DNA from: Aphelocoma coerulescens
Lineage: Eukaryota; Chordata; Aves; Passeriformes; Corvidae
Length of the DNA stretch: 64,000 nucleotides
Reading direction: 5' to 3'
NCBI RefSeq assembly: GCF_041296385.1
Contig: NW_027183981.1
Location: forward strand, 434,001-498,000
Shown piece after piece: positions 33,233 to 45,386 of this stretch. The position numbers and the translations under genes were made by a program. The notes under the pieces are model-generated. The model searched no databases, was not told where the DNA came from, and saw only the letters and a list, made by a program, of their open reading frames with translations. The number at the start of each line of letters is the position of its first letter. Position 1 is the first letter of the stretch.

Positions 33233-35242
33233 GCAGCAGGCAGTTCTCTGGGTTCAAGCTGTGGAGCTGTCAGCGGGAATGCAAAGGCCAAGCTGGTGAG
33301 CCTTTTGTCCTGGTGCCTTTAGTGTGTGAGCAGTCCCTGGTGCCGTTGTCTTTGGATCCTGAGTGTGGGAGAGGCAAGGCTTAGGATGGTGCGTAGAGCT
33401 GAGAAGGAAAGTGCCGAGAGCAGCGTGTGTGCTGCTGCTTTGAGGGGTGCAGTTGAAGTTGTAGGCAGCAAGAGCTTTCTCAGCTGGCCCTTTTGTGAGC
33501 TCTGCTTTTGCCAGATGACTTCCATCTTACCCTCTTACCATCTTAGCCTCTCATTTTTGCATATCCCAAACCCCCTTCCAAACATCCAGCAGCTGCTTGT
33601 AAAGAAGAAGTCCTAGAACAAAAAGCCAGTGCTGCCTTTCATAGCCCCTTTGCTGTCTATGAAGTAGAGGAAAGAAGCTAGTGAGACGCACTTTCTTTCT
33701 CAACTCCATAGAGCGCATCCTTCTCTCAAGGTGGCAGAGTCCTTGGCGGAAGTGAAGCATCTGCAGCTGCAGTTCAGACTGAGAGATGTGCCAGGACAGG
33801 AAACATTTGCTGACCTTCCCTGTTCCCTGTGCAACATGATTCTCGCATCCCAGTCACTTTCACATACCTTCGGTATCCCTGAGTCCAAGCAGCTAAAGCT
33901 CACAGAGACAGAAGTGTCAGGAAGGAAAACGTTCCAAAAGCACCCCCTTCTCTTATCAGCATATAAATTGTGCACAACAGGCTGCGGCACCGAACCTTCC
34001 TTCTCAGATAGACATGCCATCACACTTTTCACTCTTGCAGCTCGGTTGAAAAGCTCCAGCAGCTGCTCCCGCAATAGCAAAAGGTTCTAGAAGTGAAAGC
34101 CAGTTTGGGGCTGCACCTTCTCCTTGCCGCATGTAAGCCACACCAAACTCCCTGATGCACTCTGTCCTCCCCTTCTCAAAGGAGTAGACGGTGGCATCAG
34201 GACACACCTGTGTCCCAGCAGCTGGGTGCCCAGCCGGGAGCAGGAGCAGGGCTGGGGCTGCTCCCAAAGTTGCCCCGCCCCAATGCCAGAGCCGGACATA
34301 TGCTGAGGGGGGGCTGGATCAGGCTTTATTGTCCAGCTGCATGCCAGGAGTGAGCACAAAATCTACCTGCATTCTCTGCAGCATGCCATCCTGGAGCAGA
34401 GCCATTGCCAAAGGAAGCCGTGAGCCCGTGCCAAGCCAGTGCCGGAGTGGGATCCTAGCAGCACCTGTGGAAGCCGGGAGAGAGGAGCCCACCTGGAGCA
34501 CGTTCGTGCAGGATTAATCATCCCGTGGCTTCCCACCAGGGTCCTGTTGCTTCCAAAAGGCCCCACAGTGTCACTGTGGCCCCTCGGTTCCACCAGGTTC
34601 CATAGCGTCACTGTGGTGCCCAGGGTTCCGTCAGCTTCGCCAGCATCCCCACGGTCTGCAGAGGTCCCCGAGCTTCTGTGGTGTCACAGTGGAGGCAGGG
34701 TTGCATCAGGTTCCATAGCATCAGCACGGTCTCCAGGGCTCCAAGAGCTTCTGTGGTGTCACAGAGGAGGCAGGGTTGCATCAGGTTCCATAGCATCAGC
34801 ACGGTCTCCAGGGCTCCCCTGAGCTTCTGTGGTGGTGTCACAGAGGAGCCAGGCTTCCTTGTAGTTCCCCAGCATCACAAAGGCTCTCCTGGGAGCCACG
34901 GGTCACAAAGCACCGTGGGCTCTGTGCAGCCCCGCTGTGTCACAATGGCCGCTGGCTTCCACGAGCCCCCGCAGTGTCCCAGTGGGCCCCGTGGCTTTAG
35001 GAGTGGGTGGCTGGGAGTTGGTGCCAGCGGCTGGGGGAGCAGCAGCAGGGACTGTGTGTGGACAGTGCCATGGCCACTTGTGTGGCCACTGGTGTCTCTG
35101 TGCCAGGCACAGCCGTGGTGTGTAACACCGGCTCCGGGTCCTTTGGCTGTGCAGGTGGCAGTCACGGCCTGGAGCAGGGCTGCTCCCGGGGGACAGCCTG
35201 GGGCAGGAGGCTGCTGGAGATTCATTCCCCACACGCTGCAGC
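33192..35242 (+). repeat. Macrosatellite unit U17 (2,051 bp), duplicate of U7
   Basis: Matches U7 at every diagnostic site: C at offsets 742 and 1309, two minisatellite copies (34670-34819), 8-bp insertion at its end. It starts with GGCAGCAGGCAG although it follows an inserted unit, which is unique in the window. Confidence 0.97.
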
Positions 35243-37210
35243 TCCTTGTCATGAGGTGCTCAGAGTGATTGGAAAGGCTGTTGCCAGCGTGCAGTTCTCT
35301 GGGTTCAAGCTGTGGAGCTGTCAGCGGGAATGCAAAGGCCAAGCTGGTGAGCCTTTTGTCCTGGTGCCTTTAGTGTGTGAGCAGTCCCTGGTGCCGTTGT
35401 CTTTGGATCCTGAGTGTGGGAGAGGCAAGGCTTAGGATGGTGCGTAGAGCTGAGAAGGAAAGTGCCGAGAGCAGCGTGTGTGCTGCTGCTTTGAGGGGTG
35501 CAGTTGAAGTTGTAGGCAGCAAGAGCTTTCTCAGCTGGCCCTTTTGTGAGCTCTGCTTTTGCCAGATGACTTCCATCTTACCCTCTTACCATCTTAGCCT
35601 CTCATTTTTGCATATCCCAAACCCCCTTCCAAACATCCAGCAGCTGCTTGTAAAGAAGAAGTCCTAGAACAAAAAGCCAGTGCTGCCTTTCATAGCCCCT
35701 TTGCTGTCTATGAAGTAGAGGAAAGAAGCTAGTGAGACGCACTTTCTTTCTCAACTCCATAGAGCGCATCCTTCTCTCAAGGTGGCAGAGTCCTTGGCGG
35801 AAGTGAAGCATCTGCAGCTGCAGTTCAGACTGAGAGATGTGCCAGGACAGGAAACATTTGCTGACCTTCCCTGTTCCCTGTGCAACATGATTCTCGCATC
35901 CCAGTCACTTTCACACACCTTCGGTATCCCTGAGTCCAAGCAGCTAAAGCTCACAGAGACAGAAGTGTCAGGAAGGAAAACGTTGCAAAAGCACCCCCTT
36001 CTCTTATCAGCATATAAATTGTGCACAACAGGCTGCGGCACCGAACCTTCCTTCTCAGATAGACATGCCATCACACTTTTCACTCTTGCAGCTCGGTTGA
36101 AAAGCTCCAGCAGCTGCTCCCGCAATAGCAAAAGGTTCTAGAAGTGAAAGCCAGTTTGGGGCTGCACCTTCTCCTTGCCGCATGTAAGCCACACCAAACT
36201 CCCTGATGCACTCTGTCCTCCCCTTCTCAAAGGAGTAGACGGTGGCATCAGGACACACCTGTGTCCCAGCAGCTGGGTGCCCAGCCGGGAGCAGGAGCAG
36301 GGCTGGGGCTGCTCCCAAAGTTGCCCCGCCCCAATGCCAGAGCCGGACATATGCTGAGGGGGGGCTGGATCAGGCTTTATTGTCCAGCTGCATGCCAGGA
36401 GTGAGCACAAAATCTACCTGCATTCTCTGCAGCATGCCATCCTGGAGCAGAGCCATTGCCAAAGGAAGCCGTGAGCCCGTGCCAAGCCAGTGCCGGAGTG
36501 GGATCCTAGCAGCACCTGTGGAAGCCGGGAGAGAGGAGCCCACCTGGAGCAGGTTCGTGCAGGATTAATCATCCCGTGGCTTCCCACCAGGGTCCTGTTG
36601 CTTCCAAAAGGCCCCACAGTGTCACTGTGGCCCCTCGGTTCCACCAGGTTCCATAGCGTCACTGTGGTGCCCAGGGTTCCGTCAGCTTCGCCAGCATCCC
36701 CACGGTCTGCAGAGCTCCCCGAGCTTCTGTGGTGTCACAGTGGAGGCAGGGTTGCATCAGGTTCCATAGCATCAGCACGGTCTCCAGGGCTCCCCTGAGC
36801 TTCTGTGGTGGTGTCACAGAGGAGCCAGGCTTCCTTGTAGTTCCCCAGCATCACAAAGGCTCTCCTGGGAGCCACGGGTCACAAAGCACCGTGGGCTCTG
36901 TGCAGCCCCGCTGTGTCACAATGGCCGCTGGCTTCCACGAGCCCCCGCAGTGTCCCAGTGGGCCCCGTGGCTTTAGGAGTGGGTGGCTGGGAGTTGGTGC
37001 CAGCGGCTGGGGGAGCAGCAGCAGGGACTGTGTGTGGACAGTGCCATGGCCACTTGTGTGGCCACTGGTGTCTCTGTGCCAGGCACAGCCGTGGTGTGTA
37101 ACACCGGCTCCGGGTCCTTTGGCTGTGCAGGTGGCAGTCACGGCCTGGAGCAGGGCTGCTCCCGGGGGACAGCCTGGGGCAGGAGGCTGCTGGAGATTCA
37201 TTCCCCACAC
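35243..37210 (+). repeat. Macrosatellite unit U18 (1,968 bp), duplicate of U8
   Basis: Carries GCCAGCGTGCAG at its start, CACACC at offset 673 and one minisatellite copy, as in U8. Confidence 0.97.
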
Positions 37211-39178
37211 TCCTTGTCATGAGGTGCTCAGAGTGATTGGAAAGGCTGTTGGCAGCAGGCAGTTCTCTGGGTTCAAGCTGTGGAGCTGTCAGCGGGAATG
37301 CAAAGGCCAAGCTGGTGAGCCTTTTGTCCTGGTGCCTTTAGTGTGTGAGCAGTCCCTGGTGCCGTTGTCTTTGGATCCTGAGTGTGGGAGAGGCAAGGCT
37401 TAGGATGGTGCGTAGAGCTGAGAAGGAAAGTGCCGAGAGCAGCGTGTGTGCTGCTGCTTTGAGGGGTGCAGTTGAAGTTGTAGGCAGCAAGAGCTTTCTC
37501 AGCTGGCCCTTTTGTGAGCTCTGCTTTTGCCAGATGACTTCCATCTTACCCTCTTACCATCTTAGCCTCTCATTTTTGCATATCCCAAACCCCCTTCCAA
37601 ACATCCAGCAGCTGCTTGTAAAGAAGAAGTCCTAGAACAAAAAGCCAGTGCTGCCTTTCATAGCCCCTTTGCTGTCTATGAAGTAGAGGAAAGAAGCTAG
37701 TGAGACGCACTTTCTTTCTCAACTCCATAGAGCGCATCCTTCTCTCAAGGTGGCAGAGTCCTTGGCGGAAGTGAAGCATCTGCAGCTGCAGTTCAGACTG
37801 AGAGATGTGCCAGGACAGGAAACATTTGCTGACCTTCCCTGTTCCCTGTGCAACATGATTCTCGCATCCCAGTCACTTTCACATACCTTCGGTATCCCTG
37901 AGTCCAAGCAGCTAAAGCTCACAGAGACAGAAGTGTCAGGAAGGAAAACGTTCCAAAAGCACCCCCTTCTCTTATCAGCATATAAATTGTGCACAACAGG
38001 CTGCGGCACCGAACCTTCCTTCTCAGATAGACATGCCATCACACTTTTCACTCTTGCAGCTCGGTTGAAAAGCTCCAGCAGCTGCTCCCGCAATAGCAAA
38101 AGGTTCTAGAAGTGAAAGCCAGTTTGGGGCTGCACCTTCTCCTTGCCGCATGTAAGCCACACCAAACTCCCTGATGCACTCTGTCCTCCCCTTCTCAAAG
38201 GAGTAGACGGTGGCATCAGGACACACCTGTGTCCCAGCAGCTGGGTGCCCAGCCAGGAGCAGGAGCAGGGCTGGGGCTGCTCCCAAAGTTGCCCCGCCCC
38301 AATGCCAGAGCCGGACATATGCTGAGGGGGGGCTGGATCAGGCTTTATTGTCCAGCTGCATGCCAGGAGTGAGCACAAAATCTACCTGCATTCTCTGCAG
38401 CATGCCATCCTGGAGCAGAGCCATTGCCAAAGGAAGCCGTGAGCCCGTGCCAAGCCAGTGCCGGAGTGGGATCCTAGCAGCACCTGTGGAAGCCGGGAGA
38501 GAGGAGCCCACCTGGAGCACGTTCGTGCAGGATTAATCATCCCGTGGCTTCCCACCAGGGTCCTGTTGCTTCCAAAAGGCCCCACAGTGTCACTGTGGCC
38601 CCTCGGTTCCACCAGGTTCCATAGCGTCACTGTGGTGCCCAGGGTTCCGTCAGCTTCGCCAGCATCCCCACGGTCTGCAGAGCTCCAAGAGCTTCTGTGG
38701 TGTCACAGTGGAGGCAGGGTTGCATCAGGTTCCATAGCATCAGCACGGTCTCCAGGGCTCCCCTGAGCTTCTGTGGTGGTGTCACAGAGGAGCCAGGCTT
38801 CCTTGTAGTTCCCCAGCATCACAAAGGCTCTCCTGGGAGCCACGGGTCACAAAGCACCGTGGGCTCTGTGCAGCCCCGCTGTGTCACAATGGCCGCTGGC
38901 TTCCACGAGCCCCCGCAGTGTCCCAGTGGGCCCCGTGGCTTTAGGAGTGGGTGGCTGGGAGTTGGTGCCAGCGGCTGGGGGAGCAGCAGCAGGGACTGTG
39001 TGTGGACAGTGCCATGGCCACTTGTGTGGCCACTGGTGTCTCTGTGCCAGGCACAGCCGTGGTGTGTAACACCGGCTCTGGGTCCTTTGGCTGTGCAGGT
39101 GGCAGTCACGGCCTGGAGCAGGGCTGCTCCCGGGGGACAGCCTGGGGCAGGAGGCTGCTGGAGATTCATTCCCCACAC
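37211..39178 (+). repeat. Macrosatellite unit U19 (1,968 bp), duplicate of U9
   Basis: Shares U9's CpG loss at offset 1044, C at 1309 and the CTCCAAGAGC junction. Confidence 0.97.
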
Positions 39179-41146
39179 TCCTTGTCATGAGGTGCTCAGA
39201 GTGATTGGAAAGGCTGTTGGCAGCAGGCAGTTCTCTGGGTTCAAGCTGTGGAGCTGTCAGCGGGAATGCAAAGGCCAAGCTGCTGAGCCTTTTTTCCTGG
39301 TGCCTTTAGTGTGTGAGCAGTCCCTGGTGCCGTTGTCTTTGGATCCTGAGTGTGGGAGAGGCAAGGCTTAGGATGGTGCGTAGAGCTGAGAAGGAAAGTG
39401 CCGAGAGCAGCGTGTGTGCTGCTGCTTTGAGGGGTGCAGTTGAAGTTGTAGGCAGCAAGAGCTTTCTCAGCTGGCCCTTTTGTGAGCTCTGCTTTTGCCA
39501 GATGACTTCCATCTTACCCTCTTACCATCTTAGCCTCTCATTTTTGCATATCCCAAACCCCCTTCCAAACATCCAGCAGCTGCTTGTAAAGAAGAAGTCC
39601 TAGAACAAAAAGCCAGTGCTGCCTTTCATAGCCCCTTTGCTGTCTATGAAGTAGAGGAAAGAAGCTAGTGAGACGCACTTTCTTTCTCAACTCCATAGAG
39701 CGCATCCTTCTCTCAAGGTGGCAGAGTCCTTGGCGGAAGTGAAGCATCTGCAGCTGCAGTTCAGACTGAGAGATGTGCCAGGACAGGAAACATTTGCTGA
39801 CCTTCCCTGTTCCCTGTGCAACATGATTCTCGCATCCCAGTCACTTTCACACACCTTCGGTACCCCTGAGTCCAAGCAGCTAAAGCTCACAGAGACAGAA
39901 GTGTCAGGAAGGAAAACGTTGCAAAAGCACCCCCTTCTCTTATCAGCATATAAATTGTGCACAACAGGCTGCGGCACCGAACCTTCCTTCTCAGATAGAC
40001 ATGCCATCACACTTTTCACTCTTGCAGCTTGGTTGAAAAGCTCCAGCAGCTGCTCCCGCAATAGCAAAAGGTTCTAGAAGTGAAAGCCAGTTTGGGGCTG
40101 CACCTTCTCCTTGCCGCATGTAAGCCACACCAAACTCCCTGATGCACTCTGTCCTCCCCTTCTCAAAGGAGTAGACGGTGGCATCAGGACACACCTGTGT
40201 CCCAGCAGCTGGGTGCCCAGCCGGGAGCAGGAGCAGGGCTGGGGCTGCTCCCAAAGTTGCCCCGCCCCAATGCCAGAGCCGGACATATGCTGAGGGGGGG
40301 CTGGATCAGGCTTTATTGTCCAGCTGCATGCCAGGAGTGAGCACAAAATCTACCTGCATTCTCTGCAGCATGCCATCCTGGAGCAGAGCCATTGCCAAAG
40401 GAAGCCGTGAGCCCGTGCCAAGCCAGTGCCGGAGTGGGATCCTAGCAGCACCTGTGGAAGCCGGGAGAGAGGAGCCCACCTGGAGCAGGTTCGTGCAGGA
40501 TTAATCATCCCGTGGCTTCCCACCAGGGTCCTGTTGCTTCCAAAAGGCCCCACAGTGTCACTGTGGCCCCTCGGTTCCACCAGGTTCCATAGCGTCACTG
40601 TGGTGCCCAGGGTTCCGTCAGCTTCGCCAGCATCCCCACGGTCTGCAGAGCTCCCCGAGCTTCTGTGGTGTCACAGTGGAGGCAGGGTTGCATCAGGTTC
40701 CATAGCATCAGCACGGTCTCCAGGGCTCCCCTGAGCTTCTGTGGTGGTGTCACAGAGGAGCCAGGCTTCCTTGTAGTTCCCCAGCATCACAAAGGCTCTC
40801 CTGGGAGCCACGGGTCACAAAGCACCGTGGGCTCTGTGCAGCCCCGCTGTGTCACAATGGCCGCTGGCTTCCACGAGCCCCCGCAGTGTCCCAGTGGGCC
40901 CCGTGGCTTTAGGAGTGGGTGGCTGGGAGTTGGTGCCAGCGGCTGGGGGAGCAGCAGCAGGGACTGTGTGTGGACAGTGCCATGGCCACTTGTGTGGCCA
41001 CTGGTGTCTCTGTGCCAGGCACAGCCGTGGTGTGTAACACCGGCTCTGGGTCCTTTGGCTGTGCAGGTGGCAGTCACGGCCTGGAGCAGGGCTGCTCCCG
41101 GGGGACAGCCTGGGGCAGGAGGCTGCTGGAGATTCATTCCCCACAC
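39179..41146 (+). repeat. Macrosatellite unit U20 (1,968 bp), duplicate of U10
   Basis: Shares U10's combination of lost donor, T at offset 115, C at 684 and TGG at 851. Confidence 0.97.
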
Positions 41147-43114
41147 TCCTTGTCATGAGGTGCTCAGAGTGATTGGAAAGGCTGTTGGCAGCAGGCAGTT
41201 CTCTGGGTTCAAGCTGTGGAGCTGTCAGCGGGAATGCAAAGGCCAAGCTGCTGAGCCTTTTGTCCTGGTGCCTTTAGTGTGTGAGCAGTCCCTGGTGCCG
41301 TTGTCTTTGGATCCTGAGTGTGGGAGAGGCAAGGCTTAGGATGGTGCGTAGAGCTGAGAAGGAAAGTGCCGAGAGCAGCGTGTGTGCTGCTGCTTTGAGG
41401 GGTGCAGTTGAAGTTGTAGGCAGCAAGAGCTTTCTCAGCTGGCCCTTTTGTGAGCTCTGCTTTTGCCAGATGACTTCCATCTTACCCTCTTACCATCTTA
41501 GCCTCTCATTTTTGCATATCCCAAACCCCCTTCCAAACATCCAGCAGCTGCTTGTAAAGAAGAAGTCCTAGAACAAAAAGCCAGTGCTGCCTTTCATAGC
41601 CCCTTTGCTGTCTATGAAGTAGAGGAAAGAAGCTAGTGAGACGCACTTTCTTTCTCAACTCCATAGAGCGCATCCTTCTCTCAAGGTGGCAGAGTCCTTG
41701 GCGGAAGTGAAGCATCTGCAGCTGCAGTTCAGACTGAGAGATGTGCCAGGACAGGAAACATTTGCTGACCTTCCCTGTTCCCTGTGCAACATGATTCTCG
41801 CATCCCAGTCACTTTCACACACCTTCGGTACCCCTGAGTCCAAGCAGCTAAAGCTCACAGAGACAGAAGTGTCAGGAAGGAAAACGTTGCAAAAGCACCC
41901 CCTTCTCTTATCAGCATATAAATTGTGCACAACAGGCTGCGGCACCGAACCTTCCTTCTCAGATAGACATGCCATCACACTTTTCACTCTTGCAGCTTGG
42001 TTGAAAAGCTCCAGCAGCTGCTCCCGCAATAGCAAAAGGTTCTAGAAGTGAAAGCCAGTTTGGGGCTGCACCTTCTCCTTGCCGCATGTAAGCCACACCA
42101 AACTCCCTGATGCACTCTGTCCTCCCCTTCTCAAAGGAGTAGACGGTGGCATCAGGACACACCTGTGTCCCAGCAGCTGGGTGCCCAGCCGGGAGCAGGA
42201 GCAGGGCTGGGGCTGCTCCCAAAGTTGCCCGGCCCCAATGCCAGAGCCGGACATATGCTGAGGGGGGGCTGGATCAGGCTTTATTGTCCAGCTGCATGCC
42301 AGGAGTGAGCACAAAATCTACCTGCATTCTCTGCAGCATGCCATCCTGGAGCAGAGCCATTGCCAAAGGAAGCCGTGAGCCCGTGCCAAGCCAGTGCCGG
42401 AGTGGGATCCTAGCAGCACCTGTGGAAGCCGGGAGAGAGGAGCCCACCTGGAGCAGGTTCGTGCAGGATTAATCATCCCGTGGCTTCCCACCAGGGTCCT
42501 GTTGCTTCCAAAAGGCCCCACAGTGTCACTGTGGCCCCTCGGTTCCACCAGGTTCCATAGCGTCACTGTGGTGCCCAGGGTTCCGTTAGCTTCGCCAGCA
42601 TCCCCACGGTCTGCAGAGCTCCCCGAGCTTCTGTGGTGTCACAGTGGAGGCAGGGTTGCATCAGGTTCCATAGCATCAGCACGGTCTCCAGGGCTCCCCT
42701 GAGCTTCTGTGGTGGTGTCACAGAGGAGCCAGGCTTCCTTGTAGTTCCCCAGCATCACAAAGGCTCTCCTGGGAGCCACGGGTCACAAAGCACCGTGGGC
42801 TCTGTGCAGCCCCGCTGTGTCACAATGGCCGCTGGCTTCCACGAGCCCCCGCAGTGTCCCAGTGGGCCCCGTGGCTTTAGGAGTGGGTGGCTGGGAGTTG
42901 GTGCCAGCGGCTGGGGGAGCAGCAGCAGGGACTGTGTGTGGACAGTGCCATGGCCACTTGTGTGGCCACTGGTGTCTCTGTGCCAGGCACAGCCGTGGTG
43001 TGTAACACCGGCTCCGGGTCCTTTGGCTGTGCAGGTGGCAGTCACGGCCTGGAGCAGGGCTGCTCCCGGGGGACAGCCTGGGGCAGGAGGCTGCTGGAGA
43101 TTCATTCCCCACAC
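41147..43114 (+). repeat. Macrosatellite unit U21 (1,968 bp), duplicate of U11
   Basis: Shares U11's CCGTTAGC variant, altered GC box and retained late CpG. Confidence 0.97.
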
Positions 43115-45386
43115 TCCTTGTCATGAGGTGCTCAGAGTGATTGGAAAGGCTGTTGGCAGCAGGCAGTTCTCTGGGTTCAAGCTGTGGAGCTGTCAGCGGG
43201 AATGCAAAGGCCAAGCTGGTGAGCCTTTTTTCCTGGTGCCTTTAGTGTGTGAGCAGTCCCTGGTGCCGTTGTCTTTGGATCCTGAGTGTGGGAGAGGCAA
43301 GGCTTAGGATGGTGCGTAGAGCTGAGAAGGAAAGTGCCGAGAGCAGCGTGTGTGCTGCTGCTTTGAGGGGTGCAGTTGAAGTTGTAGGCAGCAAGAGCTT
43401 TCTCAGCTGGCCCTTTTGTGAGCTCTGCTTTTGCCAGATGACTTCCATCTTACCCTCTTACCATCTTAGCCTCTCATTTTTGCATATCCCAAACCCCCTT
43501 CCAAACATCCAGCAGCTGCTTGTAAAGAAGAAGTCCTAGAACAAAAAGCCAGTGCTGCCTTTCATAGCCCCTTTGCTGTCTATGAAGTAGAGGAAAGAAG
43601 CTAGTGAGACGCACTTTCTTTCTCAACTCCATAGAGCGCATCCTTCTCTCAAGGTGGCAGAGTCCTTGGCGGAAGTGAAGCATCTGCAGCTGCAGTTCAG
43701 ACTGAGAGATGTGCCAGGACAGGAAACATTTGCTGACCTTCCCTGTTCCCTGTGCAACATGATTCTCGCATCCCAGTCACTTTCACACACCTTCGGTACC
43801 CCTGAGTCCAAGCAGCTAAAGCTCACAGAGACAGAAGTGTCAGGAAGGAAAACGTTGCAAAAGCACCCCCTTCTCTTATCAGCATATAAATTGTGCACAA
43901 CAGGCTGCGGCACCGAACCTTCCTTCTCAGATAGACATGCCATCACACTTTTCACTCTTGCAGCTCGGTTGAAAAGCTCCAGCAGCTGCTCCCGCAATAG
44001 CAAAAGGTTCTAGAAGTGAAAGCCAGTTTGGGGCTGCACCTTCTCCTTGCCGCATGTAAGCCACACCAAACTCCCTGATGCACTCTGTCCTCCCCTTCTC
44101 AAAGGAGTAGACGGTGGCATCAGGACACACCTGTGTCCCAGCAGCTGGGTGCCCAGCCGGGAGCAGGAGCAGGGCTGGGGCTGCTCCCAAAGTTGCCCCG
44201 CCCCAATGCCAGAGCCGGACATATGCTGAGGGGGGGCTGGATCAGGCTTTATTGTCCAGCTGCATGCCAGGAGTGAGCACAAAATCTACCTGCATTCTCT
44301 GCAGCATGCCATCCTGGAGCAGAGCCATTGCCAAAGGAAGCCGTGAGCCCGTGCCAAGCCAGTGCCGGAGTGGGATCCTAGCAGCACCTGTGGAAGCCGG
44401 GAGAGAGGAGCCCACCTGGAGCAGGTTCGTGCAGGATTAATCATCCCGTGGCTTCCCACCAGGGTCCTGTTGCTTCCAAAAGGCCCCACAGTGTCACTGT
44501 GGCCCCTCGGTTCCACCAGGTTCCATAGCGTCACTGTGGTGCCCAGGGTTCCGTCAGCTTCGCCAGCATCCCCACGGTCTGCAGAGCTCCCCGAGCTTCT
44601 GTGGTGTCACAGTGGAGGCAGGGTTGCATCAGGTTCCATAGCATCAGCACGGTCTCCAGGGCTCCCAGAGGTTCTGTGGTGTCACAGTGGAGGCAGGGTT
44701 GCATCAGGTTCCATAGCATCACCACAGTCTCCAGGGCTATCTGATCTTCTGTGGTGTCACAGAGGAGACAGGGTTGCATCAGGTTCCATAGCATCAGCAC
44801 GGTCTCCAGGGCTCCCAGAGGTTCTGTGGTGTCACAGAGGAGGCAGGGTTGCATCAGGTTCCATAGCATCACCACGGTCTCCAGGGCTCCCCTGAGCTTC
44901 TGTGGTGGTGTCACAGAGGAGGCAGGGTTGCATCAGGTTCCATAGCATCAGCACGGTCTCCAGGGCTCCCCTGAGCTTCTGTGGTGGTGTCACAGAGGAG
45001 CCAGGCTTCCTTGTAGTTCCCCAGCATCACAAAGGCTCTCCTGGGAGCCACGGGTCACAAAGCACCGTGGGCTCTGTGCAGCCCCGCTGTGTCACAATGG
45101 CCGCTGGCTTCCACGAGCCCCCGCAGTGTCCCAGTGGGCCCCGTGGCTTTAGGAGTGGGTGGCTGGGAGTTGGTGCCAGCGGCTGGGGGAGCAGCAGCAG
45201 GGACTGTGTGTGGACAGTGCCATGGCCACTTGTGTGGCCACTGGTGTCTCTGTGCCAGGCACAGCCGTGGTGTGTAACACCGGCTCCGGGTCCTTTGGCT
45301 GTGCAGGTGGCAGTCACGGCCTGGAGCAGGGCTGCTCCCGGGGGACAGCCTGGGGCAGGAGGCTGCTGGAGATTCATTCCCCACAC
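43115..45386 (+). repeat. Macrosatellite unit U22 (2,272 bp), duplicate of U12
   Basis: Same five-copy minisatellite with one 79-bp copy (44593-44971) and the same odd third copy as U12. Confidence 0.97.
44593..44971 (+). repeat. Minisatellite with 79-bp chimeric copy (U22)
   Basis: Matches 24360-24738, including the GATCTTCTG junction and GGAGACAGG variant. Confidence 0.93.
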
